From: Blautia pseudococcoides
GTDB lineage: Bacteria; Bacillota; Clostridia; Lachnospirales; Lachnospiraceae
NCBI RefSeq assembly: GCF_001689125.2
Contig: NZ_CP015405.2
Location: 1,393,001 to 1,457,000, forward strand
Length of the DNA stretch: 64,000 bases
Reading direction: 5' to 3'
Made by a program: the position numbers and the translations under genes. Below, in pieces: positions 8,368 to 17,211 of this stretch; the first letter of the stretch is position 1, and every line of letters starts with the position of its first letter. The notes below the pieces were generated by a model, which was not told the DNA's origin, did no database searches, and worked only from the letters and a program-made list of their open reading frames with translations.

Positions 8368-9355
8368 TTTTATGAACCCTCATAAGAAAAAACTGAAGCC
8401 GGTACATGGAATTCTTCTTTTTGTTCTGGTTATGGTTTCCTACTATACAATTATTGCCTGGATGCAGATGAGATTCGGAATGTACGGACTTGCCATGACA
8501 GAGCTATATCTGCTCTTACTGTCTGTGGGAATCACAGCTCTTGCCGGTGGGGATTTTGCGGAAGTCTTTCCGGTCAAAAAACCGTCATGGAGTAAAATAT
8601 TTGGGACACTTCTGCTTTGGGCCGGGGCGTATGCTTTGGTCCTTCCGGCAACCATGGTGATCGCATGGCTGTTTCCGAAGCAGATGTTTGGCACAAGCAG
8701 CGCCTTAAATGATATAATCGCAAGCGTACCGCTGCTGGTTTCAATCTTTATTACGGCTGTTATGCCTGCTGTCTGCGAGGAGGCCATGCACAGAGGGGTA
8801 ATTCTTCACAGTCTCAAAAGTTTGAAACGGGAGTGGGTGATCGTGCTGATCATGGGAGTCCTTTTTGGGCTTTTTCACGGGAGCGTATGGCGTTTTGTTC
8901 CGACTGCGCTTTTGGGCGGTGCTTTATCCTGGCTGATGCTCAGAACAGAAAATATGGTCTACCCTGCATTGTTCCATTTTGCAAATAATTTCCTGCCCAC
9001 ACTTCTCTCTTTTGGACAGACCAATAGCGATACTGCAGCCAGTGCAGAATACTTGATGGAAGCGGGAATTCCGGTGGCTGCCCTGGGGATTTATGTGGCT
9101 GTGGGCTGCGCGGCGCCATTTGCTCTTTATACTGCCGGTTATCTGATACGAAGGGAAAAAGGCAGAAAGGTGCCTTATTTTCCTAAAGAACATCAGACAT
9201 TTTGGATTGTATTTTTGACGGTATGTTCTGTAATACCGGCTATGATAGGCGGAATATTGTTTTTGTACGGGGTTTTCTTTGACGATTCCCTGTGGCAGAT
9301 GATAAGACAGAGTCCCATAGAAAATTTCAGTGTTTTTTTAACAAATTTCTTGTAA
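8348..9355 (+). CDS. CPBP-family intramembrane metalloprotease
   Basis: 335 residues with about eight hydrophobic segments. The CPBP/Abi (Rce1-like) motifs are in order: EEAMHRG (about residue 145), 'FGLFHGSVWRFVPTALLGG' (about 175) and 'HFANNF' (about 210). The paired glutamates and the histidines form the metal site. A poorly conserved C-terminal pair of membrane segments follows. Substrates of bacterial members are mostly unknown; some process peptides or confer bacteriocin self-immunity. It ends the RNase G operon, and a separate promoter serves L21. Confidence 0.85.
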   Translation: MENGYNDFMNPHKKKLKPVHGILLFVLVMVSYYTIIAWMQMRFGMYGLAMTELYLLLLSVGITALAGGDFAEVFPVKKPSWSKIFGTLLLWAGAYALVLPATMVIAWLFPKQMFGTSSALNDIIASVPLLVSIFITAVMPAVCEEAMHRGVILHSLKSLKREWVIVLIMGVLFGLFHGSVWRFVPTALLGGALSWLMLRTENMVYPALFHFANNFLPTLLSFGQTNSDTAASAEYLMEAGIPVAALGIYVAVGCAAPFALYTAGYLIRREKGRKVPYFPKEHQTFWIVFLTVCSVIPAMIGGILFLYGVFFDDSLWQMIRQSPIENFSVFLTNFL

Positions 9356-9371
9356 AATTTTCTGGATTATC

Positions 9372-9400
9372 TTGACGAACAGACATTCTTGTGCTATTAT
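9372..9400 (+). promoter_or_regulatory. Sigma-A promoter for rplU operon
   Basis: TTGACG at 9372-9377, a 17-bp spacer, then TATTAT at 9395-9400, placing the start of transcription just before the L21 leader. Confidence 0.8.
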
Positions 9401-9405
9401 AAGCA

Positions 9406-9482
9406 AGTATGCCGCACAAAGAGGTTAGAAGCGCTGTGAAATAGGCAGCCACCATATTTTGGCGAGTAATGATAATAGGAGG
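9406..9482 (+). ncRNA. L21 mRNA leader (autoregulatory ribosomal-protein leader)
   Basis: About 80 nt between the promoter and the rplU ribosome site contain the stretch 'AGAAGCGCTGTGAAATAGG' and a following GCAGCCACC. The position and look match the Firmicutes L21 leader RNA, which is thought to bind L21 for feedback control. The assignment rests on recall and position; no covariance search was done. Confidence 0.65.
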
Positions 9483-9488
9483 TGCCAT

Positions 9489-9794
9489 ATGTACGCAATT
9501 ATTGCAACAGGTGGTAAACAGTACAAAGTAGCCGAAGGCGATGTTATCAGAGTAGAAAAACTTGGAGCAGAAGCTGGAGAAACTGTTACATTTGACCAGG
9601 TCCTTGCCGTAAACAATGATGGGTTAAAAGTTGGTGAAGACGTAGCAAGCGCTACTGTAACCGCGTCTGTAGTTGAAAACGGTAAAGCCAAAAAGGTTAT
9701 CGTTTACAAATATAAACCGAAAACCGGATACCACAAGAAAAACGGTCACAGACAGCAGTACACCAAAGTTAAGATTGAAAAAATCAACGCTTAA
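9489..9794 (+). CDS. rplU: 50S ribosomal protein L21
   Basis: 101 residues beginning [18 protein letters not shown] and ending with the usual basic tail ('[18 protein letters not shown]'). ATG at 9489 follows GGAGGTGCC. An in-frame ATG 30 bp upstream is rejected because it lies inside the leader. First gene of the conserved rplU-prp-rpmA operon. Confidence 0.98.
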   Translation: MYAIIATGGKQYKVAEGDVIRVEKLGAEAGETVTFDQVLAVNNDGLKVGEDVASATVTASVVENGKAKKVIVYKYKPKTGYHKKNGHRQQYTKVKIEKINA

Positions 9795-9796
9795 TT

Positions 9797-10129
9797 ATGA
9801 CGTACATTACGTTTTATCAGGACAGTGACGGTGTTGTGACAGGCTTTGACACCAGTGGACATGCCGGATATGCCAGGCAGGGTGAGGATATCATCTGTGC
9901 AGCAATTTCCGCTCTTGTCATCAATGCGGTGAATTCCATTGAACAGTTTACAGAGGATGCTTTTAAAGTGGATGTGGACAGAGAAAATGGCGGCATCGTA
10001 TTCAGGCTGGAGGCAAAACCTTCCAAAGAAGCAGTGTTGTTGCTGAATTCCCTCATTCTCGGATTGCAGAGAATGGAAGACGAAGAAGAAAACAGACAAT
10101 ATATTGATGTCATATTCGAGGAGGTGTAA
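9797..10129 (+). CDS. prp: Ribosomal-processing cysteine protease Prp
   Basis: 110 residues of the YsxB/Prp family. The catalytic histidine is in 'GHAGYA' and the cysteine follows in '[12 protein letters not shown]'. Prp cuts the N-terminal extension from L27 in Firmicutes and related bacteria, which is essential in Staphylococcus aureus. It sits between rplU and rpmA as in most Firmicutes, and the L27 encoded next door carries the matching cleavage extension. Confidence 0.95.
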   Translation: MTYITFYQDSDGVVTGFDTSGHAGYARQGEDIICAAISALVINAVNSIEQFTEDAFKVDVDRENGGIVFRLEAKPSKEAVLLLNSLILGLQRMEDEEENRQYIDVIFEEV

Positions 10130-10133
10130 GGAC

Positions 10134-10421
10134 ATGTTAAGAATGGACCTTCAATTTTTCGCTCATAAAAAAGGTGTAGGTTCTACCAAGAACGGTAGAG
10201 ATTCCGAATCTAAAAGACTGGGCGCAAAAAGAGCAGACGGACAGTTTGTAAAAGCCGGAAACATCCTTTACAGACAGCGCGGAACAAAGATTCATCCGGG
10301 TGTGAATGTAGGACGCGGTGGCGACGACACTTTATTTGCATTAGTAGATGGTGTTGTTCGTTTTGAAAGAAAAGGCAGAGACAAAAAACAGGTTTCTGTA
10401 GTACCGGTAACAGCAGAGTAA
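10134..10421 (+). CDS. rpmA: 50S ribosomal protein L27 with Prp-cleaved extension
   Basis: 95 residues. The N-terminus [20 protein letters not shown] carries the Prp recognition extension, with cleavage expected after FFA so that the mature protein starts HKKG. The mature N-terminus reaches the peptidyl-transferase centre. The core motif '[15 protein letters not shown]' is typical. ATG at 10134 follows GAGGTGTAAGG. Confidence 0.98.
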   Translation: MLRMDLQFFAHKKGVGSTKNGRDSESKRLGAKRADGQFVKAGNILYRQRGTKIHPGVNVGRGGDDTLFALVDGVVRFERKGRDKKQVSVVPVTAE

Positions 10422-10469
10422 CAATAGAATTTACGCTTGGCGGATTTTCTGTTGTGGTGAATTAAGGGA

Positions 10470-10505
10470 GGCTTCAAATCGTTCTGGTTTGAAGCCGCTT
10501 TTTTT
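10470..10505 (+). terminator. Terminator after rpmA
   Basis: GGCTTCAAA pairs with TTTGAAGCC over a short loop, followed by a GC dinucleotide and seven T. Confidence 0.88.
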
Positions 10506-10549
10506 AGCAATATATCTGCCAAGGCAGATTTAGAAAGTCAGAGGTTTTT

Positions 10550-11842
10550 ATGTTTGCAGACAGAGCAAAAATCACAATCCGTTCCGGAAAAGGGGGAGAC
10601 GGCCATGTGAGTTTCCGAAGAGAACTGTATGTTGCCAACGGCGGTCCTGATGGTGGAGACGGCGGCAGAGGCGGAGATGTTATCTTTGAAGTGGATAAGG
10701 GTCTGAATGCCCTGACCGATTATCGGCATAAACGTAAATATGCGGCAGAGAACGGACAGGAAGGCGGCAAGAAAAGATGTCATGGCGCCGATGGCAAGGA
10801 TATTATCCTGAAAGTTCCGGAAGGAACCGTGATCAAGGACGCAGACTCCGGCAAAGTCATTGCTGACATGTCAGGAGAAAACAAAAGACAAATCGTATTA
10901 AAAGGCGGAAGAGGCGGCAAAGGGAATATGAACTATGCCACAGCTACCATGCAGGTGCCTAAATATGCCCAGCCGGGACAGCCGGCGCAGGAGCTGGCGG
11001 TTATGCTGGAGCTGAAAGTGATAGCGGATGTGGGACTTATTGGATTTCCCAATGTGGGTAAATCAACACTGCTTACAAGAGTGAGCAATGCCAGACCGCA
11101 GATTGCCAATTATCACTTTACAACAATTAATCCTCATCTTGGAGTGGTGGATCTGGAAGGCTGTGATGGATTTGTCATTGCAGATATTCCGGGTTTGATC
11201 GAAGGTGCCTCAGAGGGTGTGGGACTTGGTCATCAGTTTCTGCGCCATATTGAGAGAACCCGTGTGCTGATTCATCTGGTGGATGCGGCATCCACAGAGG
11301 GAAGAGACCCCATTGATGATATTTATAAAATTAACAAGGAACTGGAAGCCTATGATCCTAAACTCATGGAACGTCCACAGGTGATCGCAGCCAACAAGAC
11401 GGACATGATCTACAGTGAGGATGAGGACCCGGTTGAGTGCATCAGACAGGAGTTTGAGCCTCAGGGAATCAAAGTGTTCTCCATTTCTGCAGCAACAGGA
11501 AAAGGCCTGAAGGAACTTCTTTATTATGTGAAGAGCCTTCTGGATAAGATTGATAAGGAACCGGTTATTTTTGAACAGGAATTTTTCCCGGAAGATATGC
11601 TGATCGCTGAAAATCTTCCATACACCGTAAAACAGGATGAAGAGGACGAGCACCTGTTCTATATGGAAGGGCCAAAGATTGAGAAGATGCTGGGTTATAC
11701 CAATCTGGATTCAGAAAAAGGATTTTCTTTCTTCCAGAGATTCTTAAAGGATAGTGGTATTCTGGCAGACCTGGAAGCAGCAGGAATTGAAGAAGGCGAC
11801 ACTGTACGGATGTATGGCTTTGATTTTGATTATTACAAATAG
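10550..11842 (+). CDS. obgE: GTPase Obg
   Basis: 430 residues in three domains. The glycine-rich Obg fold comes first ('GGPDGGDGGRGGDVIFEV', 'GGRGGKGN'). The GTPase domain follows, with G1 'GFPNVGKSTL' near residue 165, G3 'DIPGLIEGA' and G4 NKTD. A C-terminal OCT domain ends 'DTVRMYGFDFDYYK'. Obg acts in 50S subunit assembly and stress control. The clustering with yhbY, nadD, yqeK and rsfS is the standard Clostridia order. Confidence 0.97.
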   Translation: MFADRAKITIRSGKGGDGHVSFRRELYVANGGPDGGDGGRGGDVIFEVDKGLNALTDYRHKRKYAAENGQEGGKKRCHGADGKDIILKVPEGTVIKDADSGKVIADMSGENKRQIVLKGGRGGKGNMNYATATMQVPKYAQPGQPAQELAVMLELKVIADVGLIGFPNVGKSTLLTRVSNARPQIANYHFTTINPHLGVVDLEGCDGFVIADIPGLIEGASEGVGLGHQFLRHIERTRVLIHLVDAASTEGRDPIDDIYKINKELEAYDPKLMERPQVIAANKTDMIYSEDEDPVECIRQEFEPQGIKVFSISAATGKGLKELLYYVKSLLDKIDKEPVIFEQEFFPEDMLIAENLPYTVKQDEEDEHLFYMEGPKIEKMLGYTNLDSEKGFSFFQRFLKDSGILADLEAAGIEEGDTVRMYGFDFDYYK

Positions 11843-11850
11843 GAGATAAC

Positions 11851-12141
11851 ATGACAAGTAAACAGAGGGCTTATTTGAAAAGTCTTGCTATGACCATGGA
11901 TCCCATCCTGCAGATTGGAAAATCCAGCCTGACACCGGAGAATACGGCGTCGGTAGCGGAAGCGCTGGAAGCCAGAGAACTGATTAAGATAAATGTACTT
12001 CAGAACTGTATGGACGATCCGAAACAAATTGCAGAGGTACTGGCTGAGAGGACAAAATCCCAGGTGGTACAGGTGATTGGCAAGAAAATAGTTTTATATA
12101 AAGAAGGAAAAAAAGAAAAGAAGAAAATATTTCTTCCATAA
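11851..12141 (+). CDS. yhbY: Ribosome-assembly RNA-binding protein YhbY
   Basis: 96 residues with the CRM domain: 'LTSKQRAYLKSL'-like start, 'PILQIGKSSLTPE', and 'QVVQVIGKKIVLYKEGKK' with a basic tail. CRM proteins bind pre-50S particles. It begins 8 bp after obgE. Confidence 0.93.
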   Translation: MTSKQRAYLKSLAMTMDPILQIGKSSLTPENTASVAEALEARELIKINVLQNCMDDPKQIAEVLAERTKSQVVQVIGKKIVLYKEGKKEKKKIFLP

Positions 12142-12168
12142 TAGGATATCCTGATAAGAGGAACAGTC

Positions 12169-12807
12169 ATGTGCGAGAAAAGAAAACGAGTGGGCATCAT
12201 GGGAGGGACATTTGATCCCATCCATATTGGACATCTGATTTTGGGCGAGACAGCCTATGAGCAGTTTGACTTAGACCAGGTACTTTTTATGCCTGCAGGA
12301 AATCCTCCTCATAAGAGAAGGCGCCTTCACAGGGCAACGGATGGACAGCGCAGCGAAATGGTGAGAAGAGCAATCGCTTCAAATCCGCACTTCTCCCTCT
12401 CTTTGGAGGAGATGAATGAAGATGGATTCACTTACACGTACAGAACTCTGGAGCGTTTAAAGGCAGAGCACCAGGATACAGATTATTTTTTTATTCTGGG
12501 CGCAGATTCTCTTTTTGATTTTGACAAATGGAGGGAGCCTGGAAGAATATGCAGGGCATGTACCGTGGTGGCGGCAACGCGAAATCATACCAGCCAAGAA
12601 CGTCTGGATGAGGCGATCCGTTTCCTGGAGGAGAAATACTGCGGAACTTTCCGCAAACTGAATTCCCTGAATATTGATATATCGTCAGCCATGCTCCGCT
12701 CCTGGATTGCAGGGCAGAGGACAATAAAGTATTATGTGCCTGACAATGTGATCGCATATATCAGGGAGAACCATATTTACGAGGAATGTGATACAGATGA
12801 ATTATGA
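12169..12807 (+). CDS. nadD: Nicotinate-nucleotide adenylyltransferase
   Basis: 212 residues. The nucleotidyltransferase signature 'GIMGGTFDPIHIGHL' lies near the N-terminus, and the second conserved site 'SSAMLRSWIAGQ' near the C-terminus. It transfers AMP to nicotinate mononucleotide in NAD synthesis. It overlaps yqeK by 11 bp. Confidence 0.96.
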   Translation: MCEKRKRVGIMGGTFDPIHIGHLILGETAYEQFDLDQVLFMPAGNPPHKRRRLHRATDGQRSEMVRRAIASNPHFSLSLEEMNEDGFTYTYRTLERLKAEHQDTDYFFILGADSLFDFDKWREPGRICRACTVVAATRNHTSQERLDEAIRFLEEKYCGTFRKLNSLNIDISSAMLRSWIAGQRTIKYYVPDNVIAYIRENHIYEECDTDEL

Positions 12808-13399
12808 TTTGAAAGCCTTTTCAAAAAAGCTGAAGAAACATCTCGATGAAGAGCGTTATATACACACTCTTGGAGTTATGTATACAGCGGCGGCTTTAGC
12901 TATGGCCCACGGCGGTGATTTGGAAAAGGCCCAGACAGCAGGGCTGCTTCATGACTGTGCAAAATGTATACCTAACGATAAGAAGCTGAAGTTGTGTGAA
13001 AAAAAGAATATTCCGGTTTCGGAGATAGAAAAACAGGCACCATTTCTTCTGCATGCAAAACTTGGAGTTTATATAGCCGGGAAAAAATATGATGTAGAGG
13101 ATAAAGAGATTCTGTCTGCTGTCCGCTGGCACACCACAGGCAAGCCTGAGATGACACAGCTTGAACAAATCATATATCTGGCAGACTATATAGAGCCTGG
13201 CAGAGACAAGGCACCAAATCTGCTTAAAGTACGCAGACTGGCTTTCGAGAATCTGGATGAGTGTATGTATGAGGTGCTGAAGGATACACTGGACTATCTT
13301 GGCAGCGATCCAAAGACTCTGGATCCTGCTACAAAAGAAGCATTTATTTATTACGAGAAAATTCATAACAGTAAAATACAGAAGGAGGCGAATATATGA
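12797..13399 (+). CDS. yqeK: YqeK, HD-domain Ap4A hydrolase
   Basis: 200 residues with HD-domain residues in 'YIHTLGVMYTAAALA' and 'LLHDCAKCIP'. YqeK-type enzymes split diadenosine tetraphosphate symmetrically to ADP. ATG at 12797 is preferred over the in-frame GTG at 12788 because the GAGGA site lies 11 bp from the ATG and only 2 bp from the GTG. It lies between nadD and rsfS in the conserved order. Confidence 0.92.
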   Translation: MNYDLKAFSKKLKKHLDEERYIHTLGVMYTAAALAMAHGGDLEKAQTAGLLHDCAKCIPNDKKLKLCEKKNIPVSEIEKQAPFLLHAKLGVYIAGKKYDVEDKEILSAVRWHTTGKPEMTQLEQIIYLADYIEPGRDKAPNLLKVRRLAFENLDECMYEVLKDTLDYLGSDPKTLDPATKEAFIYYEKIHNSKIQKEANI

Positions 13400-13749
13400 A
13401 CAGCAAAGAAATTGCACGGATGGCATGTGAGGCACTGGAAGACAAAAAAGCGCTGGAAGTAAAGATTATCAATATTGAAAAGGTATCTACTCTGGCAGAT
13501 TATTTTATTATTGCCAGCGGAAGCAACCGGAATCAGGTACAGGCCATGGCAGATAATGTGGAAGAAATTCTTGGAAAAGCACAGATCGAGCCAAAGCAGA
13601 TTGAAGGTTATCAAAATGCAAACTGGATTCTGATGGATTACAGGGATGTGGTTATCCATATCTTTGATGAAGAAAACCGCCTTTTCTACGATTTGGAAAG
13701 AATCTGGAGAGATGGTTCCCTGATTGAAAAAGAAGAACTGGATAAATAG
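13396..13749 (+). CDS. rsfS: Ribosomal silencing factor RsfS
   Basis: 117 residues with family strands 'LADYFIIASGSNRNQVQAMA', 'WILMDYRDVVIHIF' and 'FYDLERIW'. RsfS binds L14 on the 50S subunit and blocks joining of subunits under starvation. It overlaps the yqeK stop by 4 bp and is followed by a strong terminator that ends the block. Confidence 0.95.
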   Translation: MNSKEIARMACEALEDKKALEVKIINIEKVSTLADYFIIASGSNRNQVQAMADNVEEILGKAQIEPKQIEGYQNANWILMDYRDVVIHIFDEENRLFYDLERIWRDGSLIEKEELDK

Positions 13750-13797
13750 AGACCACGCTTCCACGGTTATCTATTATCATGAATAATTATAAGAGCT

Positions 13798-13832
13798 GCC
13801 GTGCAGATGGAGACTTCTGCACGGCGGCTTTT
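13798..13832 (+). terminator. Terminator after rsfS
   Basis: GCCGTGCAGA pairs with TCTGCACGGC, followed by GGCTTTT. It lies between the convergent rsfS and lexA genes. Confidence 0.88.
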
Positions 13833-13890
13833 ATATTGTGCTGTGTTATATGTACCTTGTTCCTGATGACAGGAATTTTGCGGTTTAACA

Positions 13891-14517
13891 TTACTTCATG
13901 AATCGGAAAACCCCAATTACCTTTCCCAGTACCTGGAACTGCTGTTCCGGATATATCACAATGGGATCCATATAGTCGTTCTCCGGCTGGAGACGGATAT
14001 GGTCTTTTTCTTTATAAAATGTTTTGATCGTTGCCGAGTCATCAACCAAAGCAACAATCTTATCGCCGTTCTCGGCATTCTCCTGTTTCTCAACCACTAC
14101 ATAGTCACCGCTGAATATACCTGCATTGACCATACTGTCCCCCTGTACAACCAGCATAAATGTCTGTTTGTTGGGCATATACTCAGACGGAATTGGGAAA
14201 TAGCCTTCTACGTTCTGCATGGCAAGCAGCGGTTCTCCGGCTGCAACCTTGCCGATGATCGGTACATTTATGGTCTCTCTTCTGACGAGGTTGAAGTTAT
14301 CATCTACAATTTCAATTGCCCGCGGCTTAGTGGGGTCTCTTCTTATATAGCCGTTTTTCTCCAGCGTTTCCAGATGTGAGTGTACGGAAGAGGTGGATTT
14401 TAAATTGACTGCCTCACAGATTTCGCGTACAGATGGCGGAAAACCGCGGTTAAGGATTTCGTTTTTCATATATTCTAAAATTTCGGATTGTTTTTTACTG
14501 ATTTTTCCATATGACAT
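13891..14517 (-). CDS. lexA: SOS repressor LexA
   Basis: 208 residues. The winged helix-turn-helix is at residues 1-70 ('GFPPSVREICEAVNLKSTSS'). The self-cleavage site is Ala93-Gly94 in 'GKVAAGEP'. The catalytic dyad is Ser128 in 'GDSMV' and Lys165 in 'ATIKTF'. It is divergently transcribed from a YneA-like gene, with four LexA boxes in between, so it is autoregulated. Confidence 0.98.
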   Translation of the reverse strand: MSYGKISKKQSEILEYMKNEILNRGFPPSVREICEAVNLKSTSSVHSHLETLEKNGYIRRDPTKPRAIEIVDDNFNLVRRETINVPIIGKVAAGEPLLAMQNVEGYFPIPSEYMPNKQTFMLVVQGDSMVNAGIFSGDYVVVEKQENAENGDKIVALVDDSATIKTFYKEKDHIRLQPENDYMDPIVIYPEQQFQVLGKVIGVFRFMK

Positions 14518-14597
14518 ATGTAATACCTCCGGTTCTGATCTGATAGGGGTTTGTTTTTGGAGCGATATGGTTTGCTGCCCATGCGATCACTAAAAAT

Positions 14598-14626
14598 ATA
14601 ATAACATATTTTGATACGAAATGCAA
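14598..14626 (-). promoter_or_regulatory. lexA promoter
   Basis: On the minus strand, TTGCAT (14626-14621), a 17-bp spacer and TATTAT (14603-14598). Confidence 0.65.
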
Positions 14627-14636
14627 ACAGATATTC

Positions 14637-14728
14637 GGAATATTTGTTCGATTACTATTGACAAACGTGTGTTCTTGTATTATGATGGGTTATAGTAAAT
14701 AGAACGCATGTTCGCGAACATATATTTG
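14637..14728. promoter_or_regulatory. Four LexA (SOS) boxes and the YneA-like promoter
   Basis: Against the Firmicutes consensus CGAACRNRYGTTYC there are four sites: 14637-14650 read on the minus strand (13/14), 14662-14675 (12/14), 14701-14714 (12/14) and 14715-14728 (12/14). The second lies inside the 17-bp spacer of a promoter TTGACA 14658-14663 / TATGAT 14681-14686 that points at the YneA-like gene. The last two are abutted. Repression by LexA of both divergent genes is the clear inference. Confidence 0.88.
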
Positions 14729-14749
14729 TATGTACGAAGGAGAAAAGCT

Positions 14750-15091
14750 ATGAGGGAAAGCAGGAAAAGAGCAAGAAGACGGAGAACAAACAGAGCAAAA
14801 CTTTTGGGGATTGGTTTTTTGGCTTTGGTGATAACATTGATTTTTTCTGTCCGGGCAGCCGCTACAGCCAATGCGGGAACTGCTGACAGCAGCCGGACCA
14901 AATATTATGCCAGTATCCAGATAGAGAAAGGTACCAGCCTGTGGGAGATTGCTGGTGATTATATGACAGAGGAGTACAATTCTGCGCAGCAGTATATAGA
15001 GGAAGTAATGCAGATGAATCATTTGGAAAGTGATATTATCTATGAGGGAGCTTATCTTTGTGTTCCTTATTATTCTTCCGAACAAAAGTAA
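14750..15091 (+). CDS. YneA-like SOS cell-division inhibitor (LysM domain)
   Basis: 113 residues. A very basic N-terminal tail (RKRARRRRTNRAK) is followed by one membrane segment ('LLGIGFLALVITLIFSV'). An extracellular LysM-like domain comes next, with 'IQIEKGTSLWEIAGDYM' and 'GAYLCVPYY'. Bacillus YneA, divergent from lexA, has the same layout and blocks septation during the SOS response. ATG at 14750 follows GAAGGAG; the longer in-frame start at 14708 lies within a LexA box. The role is inferred from layout, LysM and SOS control. Confidence 0.85.
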   Translation: MRESRKRARRRRTNRAKLLGIGFLALVITLIFSVRAAATANAGTADSSRTKYYASIQIEKGTSLWEIAGDYMTEEYNSAQQYIEEVMQMNHLESDIIYEGAYLCVPYYSSEQK

Positions 15092-15462
15092 AGGGGAGCT
15101 GTGCGATGCGCGGCAAAATCGCAACATCCTAAGCTGCCCGGCGTCAGAATGCAATTAATAGTATTCTCCACCCTGAAAGGCGGAACTGCCATAATGGGAT
15201 CAGTAGTGCATTGTGCAGCGTGTTGCTGAAGGAAAAACTGTGATTTAAGCAAATTGTGAACAGTGACATATGAAACATTGTTTGTATGCATATGGTCATG
15301 CCTGCTTTTTTGTGATAAGATAAAAATCAAGTATAGGAAGACTGCTGTTCAAAGGGATGGGATTTTACAGTATGTGAACAGCGGCATCCGGTTATTATAC
15401 GGCAATATAGCACAGATAATAAATCACAATAGAGACGGGCGGATACGTGCAGAGGGAAGTTT
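15092..15462. other. 371-bp intergenic region without a recognised gene
   Basis: Several stops in all frames and no credible ribosome site. Stretches such as 15230-15290 look conserved-like (TGAACAGTGACATATGAAAC), but I cannot assign them. Both flanking genes point rightward, so promoter elements of the LacI gene are expected in 15380-15450. Confidence 0.3.
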
Positions 15463-16545
15463 ATGAATCGAAAGAAAGTGACATCAACAGATGTGGCCAA
15501 GAGAGCAGGAGTATCCCAGGCCACAGTATCAATGGTTCTGAATCAGAAGTACAATGTCTCCTTTTCCAGAGAGACGATCAAAAAAGTTGAACAGGCGGCA
15601 AAGGAGTTAGGATATACCAATGAGAAGAAACCGCGCGCCTCCAGAATACGCATGCGTGGTACCATATTTGTTGTCTGCCCTAATTTTACAAATCCCTATT
15701 ATTTTTCGCTGATACAAGGGATAGAAAAGACAGCGCAGAAAAATAAATTTGATGTTTTTCTGTGTAATACCAGAAGGGATTATCAAACTGAGGAGAAGTA
15801 TTTAAAAAAGATAGAAAAACTGAATCCTTCTGGGGTTATCTATACTTTTGCACCTACTTTTCCGGAATCCCTGCAGAATGTGTCGAAGAAAATCCCTGTG
15901 GTTCTGATCGGTGAGAAGGATGTGGTGTCAGGGATAGATACCGTGGTATTGAACAGTGAAAAAATGGGACGTATGCTTGCAGAGTATTTACTGGGACTGG
16001 GGCACCGTAAAGTTGGTTTCATTTCAACCCCTTTGACAGAGCGGCAGTCAGCCCGCAGAGCAAGAATCAAAGGCTTTTGCGAGACTTTTGCGGAAGCCGG
16101 CTGTTCCCATGGGGTATATGTAAGAAGCCTTCCGAAAGAAATGGATATTATGTTTCAGGAAATTGACATGGAATACAGGACCGGATATGAACTGACATTG
16201 GAACTGATCCAGCAGGTGCCCCAGATTACCGCGATCGCAGGAACAAACGATATGGTTGCCCTGGGAATCAGAGATGCACTGTTGAAGGAGAAATACAGGA
16301 TTCCGGAAGATATTTCTGTAATTGGATGTGATAATCTTCTTTTTTCAGGTCTCAGAGGAATTGACCTAACAACCGTGGAACATTATGTTTCAAAAAAAGG
16401 CGAGGATGCCTGTGAGATCCTTATACAGGAGATGGGAGAACAGAAGGCTAAAAATAACAGCACTGGAGAAAATATGGTTCATCATATTGAATATGAACCA
16501 CGACTCGTAGTAAGAGGCAGTAGTTCTTATCCGAAATTAAAATAG
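15463..16545 (+). CDS. LacI-family transcriptional regulator
   Basis: 360 residues. An N-terminal LacI helix-turn-helix ('TSTDVAKRAGVSQATVSMVL', then YNVSFSRETIKKV) is followed by a periplasmic-binding-like effector domain ('GTIFVVCPNFTNPYYFSLIQ', 'ISVIGCDNLLFS'). It probably controls sugar genes nearby. A perfect palindromic LacI/CcpA-type operator lies about 380 bp downstream at 16927, ahead of the DeoR gene. The ligand is unknown. Confidence 0.88.
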   Translation: MNRKKVTSTDVAKRAGVSQATVSMVLNQKYNVSFSRETIKKVEQAAKELGYTNEKKPRASRIRMRGTIFVVCPNFTNPYYFSLIQGIEKTAQKNKFDVFLCNTRRDYQTEEKYLKKIEKLNPSGVIYTFAPTFPESLQNVSKKIPVVLIGEKDVVSGIDTVVLNSEKMGRMLAEYLLGLGHRKVGFISTPLTERQSARRARIKGFCETFAEAGCSHGVYVRSLPKEMDIMFQEIDMEYRTGYELTLELIQQVPQITAIAGTNDMVALGIRDALLKEKYRIPEDISVIGCDNLLFSGLRGIDLTTVEHYVSKKGEDACEILIQEMGEQKAKNNSTGENMVHHIEYEPRLVVRGSSSYPKLK

Positions 16546-16926
16546 ATGGTCTGAAAAAGCAGGAGCGATTGCAATACTTGAATGGTTGCAAGTCTAGCAA
16601 AGGGGGACCGCCAATTTCAGCATTCGGATTCAAAATCTAAAATGCGAAATAAAAAATATAAAGTAGCTTGCGTCAAAAAATTGGCAAAAGGCATCTTGAA
16701 GATTGAACACATCATATTCTGCAATTGTACATGAGAAAATGATGTATCCGGTTTGAGAGATGTCTTTTGTTTTTTGGTTTTACTTATTAAAACGGCAGCT
16801 ATCTATTTTTTATAGGTGTTATAGGAGCGGATGAAAAAATGTAACAGATGTGATGAAGCTCCGCCCCTCCATGAACATAGTAGTAGTTTTCTAAATATTA
16901 ATAGATATAACGGCTCTTATTTGTTC
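16546..16926. other. Long untranslated stretch after the LacI gene
   Basis: No credible ORF. It holds a few AT-rich runs and no clear terminator stem after the LacI stop. Confidence 0.3.
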
Positions 16927-16955
16927 TTGAAAACGATTACAGAGTAGTGTATTAT
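16927..16955 (+). promoter_or_regulatory. LacI/CcpA-type operator over a promoter -35
   Basis: TTGAAAACGATTACA at 16927-16941 matches every position of the Firmicutes cre consensus WTGNAANCGNWNNCW. Its first six bases also serve as a -35 (TTGAAA), 17 bp before TATTAT at 16950-16955. Repression by CcpA or by the LacI-family protein encoded upstream is likely. About 250 nt of leader separates it from the DeoR gene, including AC-rich low-complexity sequence (about 16990-17070). Confidence 0.65.
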
Positions 16956-17211
16956 ATCCCATATAGAACCAATGATTGATGGGAAACAGCAAAAACAAGA
17001 ATAAACAAGTGATGAGCAAGAACAAAACAAGAACAAACAAGAATAAACAAGTAAGAGGCAAGCACAAATAAGAACTAAGAGTAGAAAATCAATTTAAATT
17101 ATTTTCGCGTTTACAAAAACACAATGCAGCAAACGGTATTGGTCCCACATAGAAATAAGGACAATGTTTGTTCCTTACTCGTTGGCAGGCCCTGGAAAGG
17201 AGACAGAAGCC

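Noticed and set aside
16990..17075. Tandem-repeat array
   Set aside because: The AC-rich stretch has irregular CAAGAA/CAAACAAG words without a fixed period; treated as low complexity.
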